This document shows, in pieces, positions 4,010 through 9,927 of a stretch of DNA of 9,927 nt. The notes below the pieces were generated by a model. That model had not been told where the DNA came from. It ran no database searches and saw nothing but the letters and a program-made list of their open reading frames with translations. The stretch spans positions 1 through 9,927 of the forward strand of contig JBOFSR010000140.1 in assembly GCA_051651645.1 (NCBI GenBank). The letters are read 5' to 3'. The DNA is from JBOFSR01 sp051651645 (GTDB taxonomy: Bacteria > Spirochaetota > Spirochaetia > Treponematales > Treponemataceae). The position numbers and the translations under genes are program-made. Each line of letters begins with the position of its first letter. Within the stretch, counting starts at the first letter, position 1.

Positions 4010-4605
4010 TAGAACGTATAGATTTGTTACTCTTAAAAATAAAAAAGAAACGTATAGATGTATGTAGTTATGCAGGTATTTCAACACAAGCTATAACCCA
4101 CTGGAAAAATAAAGGGGCTATGCCTTCTATTGATACAGTTATAAAAATTGCTGATTTTTTTAATGTTTCTGTAGAATACTTAATAACTGGAAATAATGAC
4201 AGCAAAGCACTTCCATTAAAGTATATTCTAATACCCATGCTGTCTCAAAAAGTTTCAGCAGGATTTGGTCATGAACTTGAAGATGACGACACTACAACCC
4301 AGTTGATTAAAATACCAGCATCTATGGCTAAGTATAAAAATCTTAAAGCTCTTTCAGTAAAAGGGGACAGCATGTATCCAACTCTTTCTGATGGGGACAT
4401 AGTAGTTTGTGATTGTATTAAATATTTTGACGGCGACGGTTTATATGTTATAAAAACTGCAGGAGATGAGTTTGTCAAAAGAATTATAACTACCAATAAA
4501 GGGTACTCTATAATATCCGATAATAAAGCATACCCATCTATTTTAGAAAAGCATGACGAAGTAGACTTAATAGGAAAGGTTAGATTGTCGCTGCAAAAAC
4601 ATTGA
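3985..4605 (+). CDS. phage CI/LexA-type repressor (HTH plus S24 peptidase), 206 aa
   Basis: Residues about 8-68 form an HTH_XRE DNA-binding domain (SYAGISTQAITHWKNKG as the recognition part). About 70-95 is a linker with the S24 self-cleavage context VSAGFG (A92-G93). Residues 120-206 are the S24 domain with nucleophile S129 (KGDSMYPTL) and general-base K165 (EFVKRI). The family keeps prophages silent and cleaves itself when RecA is activated by DNA damage. No Shine-Dalgarno precedes ATG 3985 (ATATTAAT), so translation may be leaderless, as for lambda cI from PRM, or coupled to the overlapping remnant. It is divergent from the early operon and the obvious candidate to bind the AATCACTT sites. 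Confidence 0.93.
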   Translation: MGIYGTELVERIDLLLLKIKKKRIDVCSYAGISTQAITHWKNKGAMPSIDTVIKIADFFNVSVEYLITGNNDSKALPLKYILIPMLSQKVSAGFGHELEDDDTTTQLIKIPASMAKYKNLKALSVKGDSMYPTLSDGDIVVCDCIKYFDGDGLYVIKTAGDEFVKRIITTNKGYSIISDNKAYPSILEKHDEVDLIGKVRLSLQKH

Positions 4606-4768
4606 TAAGTATAATTATCATGACACTACTTATGACACTAAAACAATTAAAAATATACAGGTTTTTAGCATAATATTTGAATATATTTTCAAATAAAAAA
4701 ACAAAATAGTACGTAACAACAACAACTTATCTTAATAAGTATTGTTTTTGCTTTATAAGGAGATATTA
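4606..4768. other. intergenic junction between repressor and chromosomal genes
   Basis: No gene is seen. There is a TGATAA/TTATCA dyad at 4603-4620, and ATGACACTA is repeated at 4620-4628 and 4632-4640, exactly 12 bp apart. An 8-bp inverted repeat TATTTGAA/TTCAAATA lies at 4674-4695, and ACTTAT/ATAAGT at 4725-4740 is followed by a short T-run, which is at most a weak terminator. AT-rich phage-like sequence changes to higher-GC coding sequence at 4769, so the prophage end (att site) probably lies here. The direct repeat is one candidate, but the other prophage end is not in view. Confidence 0.4.
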
Positions 4769-6154
4769 ATGAAAGTGGAGTTTTTTAAGCAGAAGGCGGA
4801 TACAGCCAACATTTACAAACTTGACGGCAGAGTGCCTATACGGCAGGCTATCCCTTTTGGTTTCCAGCATGTTCTTGCAATGTTTGTGCCGAATATTGCA
4901 CCCATTCTTATTATTGTGGGAGCGGCAAATGCATCGGGGGTAATGGATATTTCAACCGTTGCAACAGGACAGCTGATACAAACATGTATGTTTATTGCAG
5001 GAATTGCAACGCTCATTCAATTATATTCTATTAAAGGAATAATTGGATCACGCCTTCCTGTTGTTATGGGAATTAGCTTTACCTTTTTAGGCTCCATGAT
5101 TGCAATTGTTACAACATCAGGCTTTAGTGGCATGGCAGGTGCGGTTTTAATTGGTGGTATTTTTGAGGGGCTTTTGGGGCTTAGTGCAAAGTATTGGAGA
5201 CGGATATTTACTCCCGTTGTTACTGCCTCTGTTGTTACCGCAATTGGGTTTTCTCTTTTATCAGTTGGAGCGAGAAGTTTTGGCGGTGGCTATGTTGATA
5301 ACTTTGGGGCAAGCCACTACTGGGCTGTTTCAGGGATAACGCTCGTTACGTGCTTTTTAGTAAATATCTTTGCTAAAGGAGTTTCTCGTCAACTCAATAT
5401 CTTATATGGATTGATTGCAGGCTACATTACAGCCTTAATTATTGGCTTTGTAAATCCCTCTCTTTCAATGATATCTTTTGCTGGTGTTACAAAAACAATC
5501 GAACAGACGGGCTTTTTCTCTTTTCCCCGCATACTACCCTATGGAATTTCATTTGACATTGGCTCTATTATTTCAGTTTGTGTTGTGTTCTTAGTTTCTG
5601 CAGCAGAGACCATTGGGGATACAACGGCACTTGTTTCAGGAGGGCTAAACCGCAAAATAACGGAAAAAGAAATTGCAGGATCCCTGTCTTGTGATGGCTT
5701 TTTGTCTTCTATTTCTGGATTGCTCGGCTGTACGCCTATCACATCCTTTTCACAAAATGTGGGGCTCATAAATATGACGAAGGTTGTTAATCGCTACTCA
5801 ATTATGTTTGGTGCATTACTTCTCATTTTAGCAGGTATCTTTCCACCTGTGGGAGCCTTGCTCGCTACAATTCCAGACCCTGTGCTTGGTGGCTGTACGG
5901 TTATTATGTTTGGAACAATTATTGCAAGTGGTATTCAAATGCTTGCAAAAGCGGGTTTTACACAACGCAATATATTGATTGTGGCGCTGTCGCTCTCTGT
6001 TGGCATTGGCTTTACGCTAACCTCAGGCATTTATAGCTCAAGCCCTCAATTAGTACAAGATATTTTTGCTTCAAATCCTGTTGCAGGGGTTTTTCTCATT
6101 TCGCTCATTTTAAGCCTTGTACTACCAAAGGACATGGAAGTAATACCGCTATAA
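4769..6154 (+). CDS. NCS2-family purine (xanthine/urate-type) permease, 461 aa
   Basis: A polytopic inner-membrane symporter of the nucleobase-cation symporter-2 (NAT/NCS2) family, importing a purine base with H+ or Na+. The early QH motif (Q33-H34, FQHVLAMF), the acidic AETIGD (E280) and the signature QNVGLINMTK (329-338) are all present. In this family, Gln at the first signature position goes with xanthine or urate, whereas uracil carriers usually have Glu, so a purine substrate is favoured. Length and the many hydrophobic segments fit 14 membrane spans. ATG 4769 is chosen because AAGGAG lies 6 nt upstream. Monocistronic; base composition and codon use look chromosomal. No purine riboswitch is evident upstream. 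Confidence 0.92.
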   Translation: MKVEFFKQKADTANIYKLDGRVPIRQAIPFGFQHVLAMFVPNIAPILIIVGAANASGVMDISTVATGQLIQTCMFIAGIATLIQLYSIKGIIGSRLPVVMGISFTFLGSMIAIVTTSGFSGMAGAVLIGGIFEGLLGLSAKYWRRIFTPVVTASVVTAIGFSLLSVGARSFGGGYVDNFGASHYWAVSGITLVTCFLVNIFAKGVSRQLNILYGLIAGYITALIIGFVNPSLSMISFAGVTKTIEQTGFFSFPRILPYGISFDIGSIISVCVVFLVSAAETIGDTTALVSGGLNRKITEKEIAGSLSCDGFLSSISGLLGCTPITSFSQNVGLINMTKVVNRYSIMFGALLLILAGIFPPVGALLATIPDPVLGGCTVIMFGTIIASGIQMLAKAGFTQRNILIVALSLSVGIGFTLTSGIYSSSPQLVQDIFASNPVAGVFLISLILSLVLPKDMEVIPL

Positions 6155-6165
6155 AGAATAAAAGT

Positions 6166-6203
6166 GCTTTTTGAGGTGGATTGTAACAATCTACCTCAAA
6201 AGC
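6166..6203. terminator. large hairpin between convergent genes, likely bidirectional terminator
   Basis: Arms at 6166-6183 and 6187-6203 pair over about 17 bp (GCTTTT...GAGGTGGATTG with CAATCTACCTC...AAAAGC), with one bulged T, one G-T wobble and a tiny loop. The A/T ends give U-rich flanks in both directions, though neither tail is a perfect U-tract. It is well placed between the permease and the minus-strand redox operon. Confidence 0.65.
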
Positions 6204-6233
6204 CTTTGATAAGAAGTTGTTGAAAAGAAATTG

Positions 6234-6719
6234 CTAAGAGGAAACTTTAGCAACGAGCTCTTGCATTTCTTTTTCTGTTAAGGTACCGCGTCTTACAGCA
6301 ACAATAACGCCCTTATCATCAAGGATAAACGTCGTCGGTATTGCTTGTACGCTATATACGCGTGCAATAGAGCTTTGCCTGTCAAGAAGAATGCTAAAGG
6401 TAAGCTTATTTTTATTAATAAAATCTCTAACAGGTTTTATTTGCTCCCCAACATTCACCGCAAGTACAGTAATGTTCTGTGAATAGTTTTGGTGTATTTT
6501 TTCCATAGCAGGCATTTCTTTCACACAGGGAGGACACCATGTTGCCCAAAAGTTTAAGAAAACAGGCTTTCCTCTGTAATCAGATAATTTAACATCCTTT
6601 GCCTCGAGTGTTGTTAACATAAAATCGGGAGCTAAGTTTCCAACTTTTAAGCCAACAGTTTGAGCAAAGGTGTTTGCCAATAACGCCAAAAAAACAAGAA
6701 CTACTAAGTTACGTTTCAT
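6234..6719 (-). CDS. TlpA/ResA-like periplasmic thioredoxin, 161 aa
   Basis: Secreted thiol-disulfide oxidoreductase. The signal peptide covers residues 1 to about 19 (MKRNLVVLVFLALLANTFA then Q). The thioredoxin fold follows with active site WCPPC at 61-65 and the cis-proline loop AIPTT (P128). The family usually reduces disulfides outside the cytoplasm, for example in cytochrome c maturation or repair of oxidised proteins; no cytochrome genes are visible here. ATG 6719 has AGGAG 6 nt upstream. It is the last gene of a three-gene operon, 15 bp after the Fe-S membrane protein, which suggests that protein supplies its electrons. Confidence 0.92.
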   Translation of the reverse strand: MKRNLVVLVFLALLANTFAQTVGLKVGNLAPDFMLTTLEAKDVKLSDYRGKPVFLNFWATWCPPCVKEMPAMEKIHQNYSQNITVLAVNVGEQIKPVRDFINKNKLTFSILLDRQSSIARVYSVQAIPTTFILDDKGVIVAVRRGTLTEKEMQELVAKVSS

Positions 6720-6734
6720 AAAATCTCCTAAAAA

Positions 6735-7568
6735 TTATATTATTGCATTACTCATACATTTACTTTTACACTCACCGCAACGAATACATTCCAAATCGTT
6801 TATTTCATTGCAATTCATCTTGCATTCTTTTACACAGGCCTTACAGTTTGTGCATTTATCTTTATCAACCTTAATACCAACAAGAGCTATCTTATTAAAG
6901 AATGAATAAAAAGCTCCAAGAGGGCAAGCAAATTTACAAAAGGCACGATATTCTATAATCATAAAGGTAGCAAAAAAAACTAAAATAGTAAACTTTAATA
7001 GGAATAAAGATCCTATAGAATCCCGTAAATCTTCATTAAATGCTAAAAGAGGGATTCCTGCTTGAAAAGTCCCTGCAGGACAAATAAATTTACAAAAAGC
7101 AGGAGAGGCAACACCCAAGAACGAAAATGAAACAATAGGCAGAACTATAACAAAAACAAGTAGGATTGCATATTTAATATATCGAAAAGGCTTTTTTATA
7201 AAGCCTCGCGGGATTTTTGGCGTTTTTAGTTTATAGGAGAGTTCTTGAAGCCAGCCAAACGGACAAAGCCAGCCACACACAAAGCGAGCGAAAATGCTTG
7301 CAAAAAAAAGCAAAAAACCTACCACATACAAAAGAACATAAAGACCTGAAGTTAAAGCAAGTTGTAAAGAGCCAATTGGGCAAGAAAAAACTGCAGCAGG
7401 GCAGGAATAACAGTTCAAACCAGGAACACAAAACGATTTTAACTTTCCCTGATAAATTCGGCCTGTAATAAAACCTGTTAAATGAAAATTCGTTGCAAGC
7501 GTTATAATACATTGCGTTATTTGCCTTTTATATAATTGTAAAAAAGCCACTAGCCGATTCCAATACAT
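6735..7568 (-). CDS. NapH-like membrane 4Fe-4S ferredoxin protein, 277 aa
   Basis: Integral membrane electron-transfer protein with about five membrane spans. Conserved Cys-Pro motifs occur at 47-69 (FCVPGLNCYSCPAA and SCPIGSLQ), CGWLCPFGW (98-106), CKFICPAG (159-166) and CKFACPLGAF (211-220). The C-terminus carries two ferredoxin clusters, C239-x2-C242-x2-C245-x3-C249 and C261-x2-C264-x2-C267-x3-C271. Related NapH/NosR-type proteins pass electrons from quinol or cytoplasmic donors to the outside. The start at 7568 lies within the end of the microprotein gene (19-bp overlap) and lacks a good Shine-Dalgarno, so translation is probably coupled. Its partners in the operon point to electron supply for TlpA; the actual donor is unknown. 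Confidence 0.9.
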   Translation of the reverse strand: MYWNRLVAFLQLYKRQITQCIITLATNFHLTGFITGRIYQGKLKSFCVPGLNCYSCPAAVFSCPIGSLQLALTSGLYVLLYVVGFLLFFASIFARFVCGWLCPFGWLQELSYKLKTPKIPRGFIKKPFRYIKYAILLVFVIVLPIVSFSFLGVASPAFCKFICPAGTFQAGIPLLAFNEDLRDSIGSLFLLKFTILVFFATFMIIEYRAFCKFACPLGAFYSFFNKIALVGIKVDKDKCTNCKACVKECKMNCNEINDLECIRCGECKSKCMSNAII

Positions 7569-7690
7569 TCAAGGCAAATAAAAACTGCTTTTTGTAGAAC
7601 AGAAATAAATCCATTTTTGAAAAAACCAACGAGAATAAAACTCATAGCAAAGGATGCTAGTAAAATAGAAAAAAACTTTTTTTTATTCAT
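7550..7690 (-). CDS. CD1871A-family CXXC membrane microprotein, 46 aa
   Basis: The frame from ATG 7690 to TAG 7550-7552 has a Lys-rich start (MNKKKFFS), a hydrophobic span and the ending AVFICLECIGIG. That ending is the hallmark of small CD1871A-family CXXC-containing proteins, and the length agrees. The CxxC at residues 39-42 is probably the redox or metal site at the end of a membrane helix. It is the first gene of the operon with the 4Fe-4S protein and TlpA. No Shine-Dalgarno is seen; a TATAAA box ends only 3 nt before the ATG, so the mRNA may be leaderless or reach the gene by readthrough of the terminator at 7711-7742. The family has no established function that I know of. Confidence 0.85.
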   Translation of the reverse strand: MNKKKFFSILLASFAMSFILVGFFKNGFISVLQKAVFICLECIGIG

Positions 7691-7710
7691 AATTTATACA
7701 AATATAGGTA

Positions 7711-7742
7711 ATAAAAAAGCTACCCTTTTCGAGTAGCTTTTT
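7711..7742 (-). terminator. intrinsic terminator after the DUF305 gene
   Basis: AAAAAGCTAC (7714-7723) and GTAGCTTTTT (7733-7742) form a perfect 10-bp stem with a 9-nt loop. In the minus direction it is followed by TTTTTT-ATT, a good U-tract. It separates the DUF305 gene from the redox operon; the symmetric A/T ends could also work on the plus strand. Confidence 0.85.
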
Positions 7743-7757
7743 ATAAGTCCTACGTGC

Positions 7758-8384
7758 TTATTTTGCAAGAATTGCTTTGAATTCTGCAATTTCTTTTTCT
7801 TGATCAGCAATAATTCTTTGTGCTATTTCTTGAATTCGTGCATTTTTTGATGCTTTTGCAATTTGCTTTGATGCATCAATAGCTCCTTGGTGATGTGGAA
7901 TCATGCAAGCTAAGAAATCACGAGAGACATCATCAGTCTCAGCTACGTTTGACATAGCTGTCATCATTGATGACATTATTTTTTTTGCAGTAGCGTCAAA
8001 TTTCTGTGTTGATTTTGGTGCAGAGATATTTTTTAACTCGCCATTAAACTCTTGGATTAAAGCCTTAAACTCAGCAATCTCTTTTTCTTGAGCCTCAATT
8101 ATTTTCATGGCAATCGCTTTTACTTCTGCATTATCACTTGTTTCAAGCAAAATCTTTGAAGAATCGACAGCACCTTGATGATGTGGAATCATATTCTCCA
8201 AAAAAGAAATTTCAGGATGTTTTCCCATTGCCATCGGTTGCATCATCATAGGAGAATGCATAGCCATCATAACTTTCTTGCTCATCGACATATCTTTCAT
8301 GCCTCTCATTTCTTTTTGAGCAAATGCATTGCTTGCAAAAAGAACCATTCCCACTGCCATCATACTAAACATAATTTTTTTCAT
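7758..8384 (-). CDS. exported tandem-DUF305 protein with Met-rich stretch, 208 aa
   Basis: The signal peptide is about residues 1-22 (ends SNAFA). Residues 26-54 are extremely Met-rich (MRGMKDMSM, MHSPMMMQPMAMG), like copper- or silver-binding periplasmic proteins. Two DUF305 domains follow, at about 58-112 and 153-206, each with MIPHHQGA (65-72, 161-168) and a closing helix QEKEIAEFKA, so one domain arose by duplication. DUF305 is a ferritin-like helical fold with conserved His pairs, often found near copper-handling genes; the role is probably metal binding in the periplasm. ATG 8384 has GAGG 8 nt upstream. It is single-gene, with its own terminator, and divergent from cutC. Confidence 0.9.
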   Translation of the reverse strand: MKKIMFSMMAVGMVLFASNAFAQKEMRGMKDMSMSKKVMMAMHSPMMMQPMAMGKHPEISFLENMIPHHQGAVDSSKILLETSDNAEVKAIAMKIIEAQEKEIAEFKALIQEFNGELKNISAPKSTQKFDATAKKIMSSMMTAMSNVAETDDVSRDFLACMIPHHQGAIDASKQIAKASKNARIQEIAQRIIADQEKEIAEFKAILAK

Positions 8385-8560
8385 CTTCTTTACCTCTTTG
8401 TCAAATTGTGATAAATTAATGATAATACTATTATTATTAATAAGTCAAGTTATTTATATACCAGCGAACGGTATAAACAACCAACAGTACTGTATATAAA
8501 ACGATTTATTAATTTTTGCTAAGAAAAAGCATACTAATAACAATAAGAGAGGTATACCGT
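8385..8560. promoter_or_regulatory. divergent control region between the DUF305 gene and cutC
   Basis: A 25-bp palindrome (arms 8416-8427 and 8429-8440, one mismatch, centre C8428) lies between candidate promoters in both directions. On the plus strand, TTGTGA (8406-8411), 17 bp, then TATTAT (8429-8434). On the minus strand, TTGACT (8448-8443) with a TATTAT about 15 bp away. TATACC-N7-GGTATA (8457-8475) and GGTATACC (8551-8558, touching the cutC Shine-Dalgarno) repeat the same half-site. Metal-dependent control is inferred from the genes alone. Confidence 0.4.
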
Positions 8561-9247
8561 ATGATTGAAGTAATTGTAACAAACACTAAAGAGCTTGAGG
8601 ATGCAACTAAAGGAGGAGCAACACGCATAGAACTTGTTTCTGCGATGCATGAGGATGGATTAACACCCAGCGCTACCGTCCTTTTAGAAGCATGCATATA
8701 CGCAAGCATACCGATACGTACAATGGTGCGTTTTCATAACAATGGATTTGTCTATACAGAGGCAGAAATTGAGGAGATATGTCTTTGGATCAGTAAGCAT
8801 AAACACCTGCCCATCGATGGCTTTGTTGTAGGGGCTTTAACAAAGAACAATTGCATTGACACAGCCTTCCTTGATAAGGTTACAAAAAATTGTGGAAACA
8901 AGCCTTTAACATTTCACCGAGCCTTTGATAATTTAACAGAAGAACAACAATTTAAGGCTCTCGATATATTGAAAAACTACCCTATTGATACCATTTTAAC
9001 AAGTGGTGGGCGAGTAAAACCCATTAATCAAAACCTAGAACATCTCTCACAATTAGCAAGTCATGCTCCAACAATCAAAATTTTACTTGGCGGTGGAGTC
9101 AACACAGAACTTGTAACGCAATTACAAGGTTTTCCCAACCTTAACGCGATTCATATTGGAAGTGCTGCACACTATGACAATGATTTTTCAAAGCCAATTA
9201 ATCCTGCAAATATTGCAAACCTTTATAGTCTGCTCAATAAAAAATAG
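8561..9247 (+). CDS. cutC: CutC family protein, 228 aa
   Basis: A TIM-barrel cytoplasmic protein of the CutC family, named for copper homeostasis in Escherichia coli although its biochemical role remains uncertain. Family marks are GGATRIEL (18-25), DGLTPS (32-37), LTFHRAFD (116-123), ILTSGG (145-150) and ILLGGGV (174-180). The segment usually written RPRGGDF is MVRFHNNGFVY here, a variant. Length is slightly below E. coli CutC. ATG 8561 is chosen for AGAGAGG 8 nt upstream, with the conserved opening MIEVIV; longer upstream frames lack such a site. It is divergent from the DUF305 gene and convergent with the Usp gene, 12 bp away. Confidence 0.9.
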   Translation: MIEVIVTNTKELEDATKGGATRIELVSAMHEDGLTPSATVLLEACIYASIPIRTMVRFHNNGFVYTEAEIEEICLWISKHKHLPIDGFVVGALTKNNCIDTAFLDKVTKNCGNKPLTFHRAFDNLTEEQQFKALDILKNYPIDTILTSGGRVKPINQNLEHLSQLASHAPTIKILLGGGVNTELVTQLQGFPNLNAIHIGSAAHYDNDFSKPINPANIANLYSLLNKK

Positions 9248-9261
9248 CTTTTTTCTATTTT
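9240..9261. terminator. weak overlapping hairpin between cutC and the Usp gene
   Basis: AAAATAG (9241-9247) and CTATTTT (9255-9261) form a 7-bp AT-rich stem with a T-rich loop, covering both stop-codon regions. It is the only candidate terminator for these convergent genes and is weak. Confidence 0.35.
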
Positions 9262-9751
9262 AGCAACACAGTTTATATAATTGCTCAAGGTCTTTTTCTT
9301 TTACCATAAGGACTGAGCAATGTGCATTTAAAAGGATTTTTCGGTACGAAGTTGAAAGCACATCTTTTTGATCGACGCCCTCACGCTCAAAACCACCAAG
9401 TAATACAAGACTAATGTTCATTTCATCGGCAACAGAAATCACTTCCGACCACACGGCTCCCCGACGAGTAATTGTTTCAATTTCTACACCTTTAGATTTT
9501 CCAAGTTCGCTTACATAGTCAAGATAACGCACACCGTCGGCTGCAAGAGCATCTTCATATTCAAGGCTTTCTTCTTTTATAAAAAACTTACTCAATGTGA
9601 GCTGCTTTAGTGTTGCAGTATCAACTACATAGAGTGCTTTTACATTACAGCGATACAACTTTGCCATCAACACTGCATACTGAGCTGCATGAATTGACGC
9701 CTCAGAACCGTTTACTAAAACAAGAATATCTTTAAATAAGGGCTTAATCAT
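9260..9751 (-). CDS. universal stress protein (UspA) family, 163 aa
   Basis: A single Usp domain with alpha/beta fold: the first strand FKDILVLVNGSE (6-17), helix 18-34, strand NVKALYVVD (36-44), and the final strand with SLVLLGG (114-120) and CSVLMVK (145-151). ATP-binding members have G-x2-G-x9-G-S/T near the end. Here GGFEREG is followed by VLSTSYRKIL, so the last glycine is missing and ATP binding is doubtful. ATG 9751 has AAAGGAG 6 nt upstream. It lies 41 bp after an unidentified minus-strand gene, probably in the same operon. The cellular role is not defined by sequence. Confidence 0.88.
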   Translation of the reverse strand: MIKPLFKDILVLVNGSEASIHAAQYAVLMAKLYRCNVKALYVVDTATLKQLTLSKFFIKEESLEYEDALAADGVRYLDYVSELGKSKGVEIETITRRGAVWSEVISVADEMNISLVLLGGFEREGVDQKDVLSTSYRKILLNAHCSVLMVKEKDLEQLYKLCC

Positions 9752-9792
9752 TGTTATCTCCTTTACTTTTGGAACTTTTTCAAAACATTATA

Positions 9793-9927
9793 CTATATAT
9801 CAGCATGGGTATTTTGCTTAGCCTTTAAGTTTTTCAAAACAAAAATATTTTCACGTTCTCTCTCTTCAAGAATGCTCTCAATATAAATCTTTGTCTCTTT
9901 TGACTGCGGAATAACCATTTTATCAAG
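9793..9927 (-). CDS. 3' end of an unidentified gene, cut by the right edge
   Basis: The last 44 codons of a minus-strand gene, ending at TAG 9793-9795. The visible part (SKETKIYIESILEERERENI, then FVLKNLKAKQ) is charged and helical, perhaps a C-terminal coiled coil or linker. There is no recognisable domain in the fragment. It lies just upstream of the Usp gene and is probably co-transcribed with it. Confidence 0.6.
   Translation of the reverse strand, partial: LDKMVIPQSKETKIYIESILEERERENIFVLKNLKAKQNTHADI

Noticed and set aside
4606..4768. Purine riboswitch upstream of the permease
   Set aside because: None of the conserved purine-aptamer loop sequences or the three-way junction pattern is present.
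7217..7512. Frames on both strands inside the 4Fe-4S gene
   Set aside because: Shadows of a gene with clear family motifs throughout.
8175..8411. His-rich plus-strand frame that looks like a metal-binding peptide
   Set aside because: It is the antisense of the Met-rich DUF305 segment (CAT against ATG codons), so the His richness is a mirror effect.

Overview
The window joins two kinds of DNA. Positions 1 to about 4610 look like the immunity and early region of a prophage. Positions about 4770 to 9927 look like ordinary bacterial chromosome. The phage part is very AT-rich, with tiny, tightly overlapping minus-strand genes. The chromosomal part is somewhat less AT-rich, with longer genes, clear intergenic spaces and intrinsic terminators. 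I infer a low-GC anaerobe, most likely a spirochaete of the Treponema type. This rests on the repressor style, the signal peptides and the gene set (purine permease, TlpA, NapH-like Fe-S protein, CD1871A-type CXXC microprotein, DUF305, CutC, Usp). No rRNA or other marker in the window proves it.

Phage part: a minus-strand early operon runs from 3474 past position 1. In transcription order it encodes a Cys-rich zinc-finger protein, an unknown 96-aa protein, a 26-aa one-helix membrane peptide, a helix-turn-helix protein with a C-x2-C-x5-C tail, an 81-aa phage protein, a broken copy of that Cys tail, an orphan adenine-type DNA methyltransferase, and then a run of small proteins, three of them Cys-rich. 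Most junctions are 4-bp ATGA/GTGA overlaps or have a Shine-Dalgarno inside the preceding gene. The 510-bp gene-poor interval 3475-3984 is the control region. It holds divergent sigma70-like promoters, repeated AATCACTT operator-like sites, a 34-bp dyad, a structured leader ending in an intrinsic terminator before the first early gene, and a second terminator just downstream of the rightward promoter. A LexA/CI-type S24 repressor follows at 3985-4605 on the plus strand. The phage-host junction probably lies within 4606-4768.

Chromosomal part: an NCS2 purine permease (plus) converges on a minus-strand operon of CD1871A-family CXXC microprotein, NapH-like 4Fe-4S membrane protein and TlpA thioredoxin, which I read as an envelope redox relay. 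A terminator separates it from a periplasmic tandem-DUF305 protein with a Met-rich stretch. That gene is divergent from cutC, and the two may share a control palindrome. A UspA-type protein and the 3' end of an unidentified gene complete the right edge.

The most unusual observation is the early-operon leader (3487-3574). Two competing hairpins precede a terminator hairpin, and the 8-nt loop of the first has a perfect 7-nt complement in the 8-nt loop of the terminator. This suggests an RNA kissing-loop attenuator or a cis-acting antiterminator. Several genes under 60 codons are also described (1-81, 455-616, 2207-2265, 2786-2866, 7550-7690).
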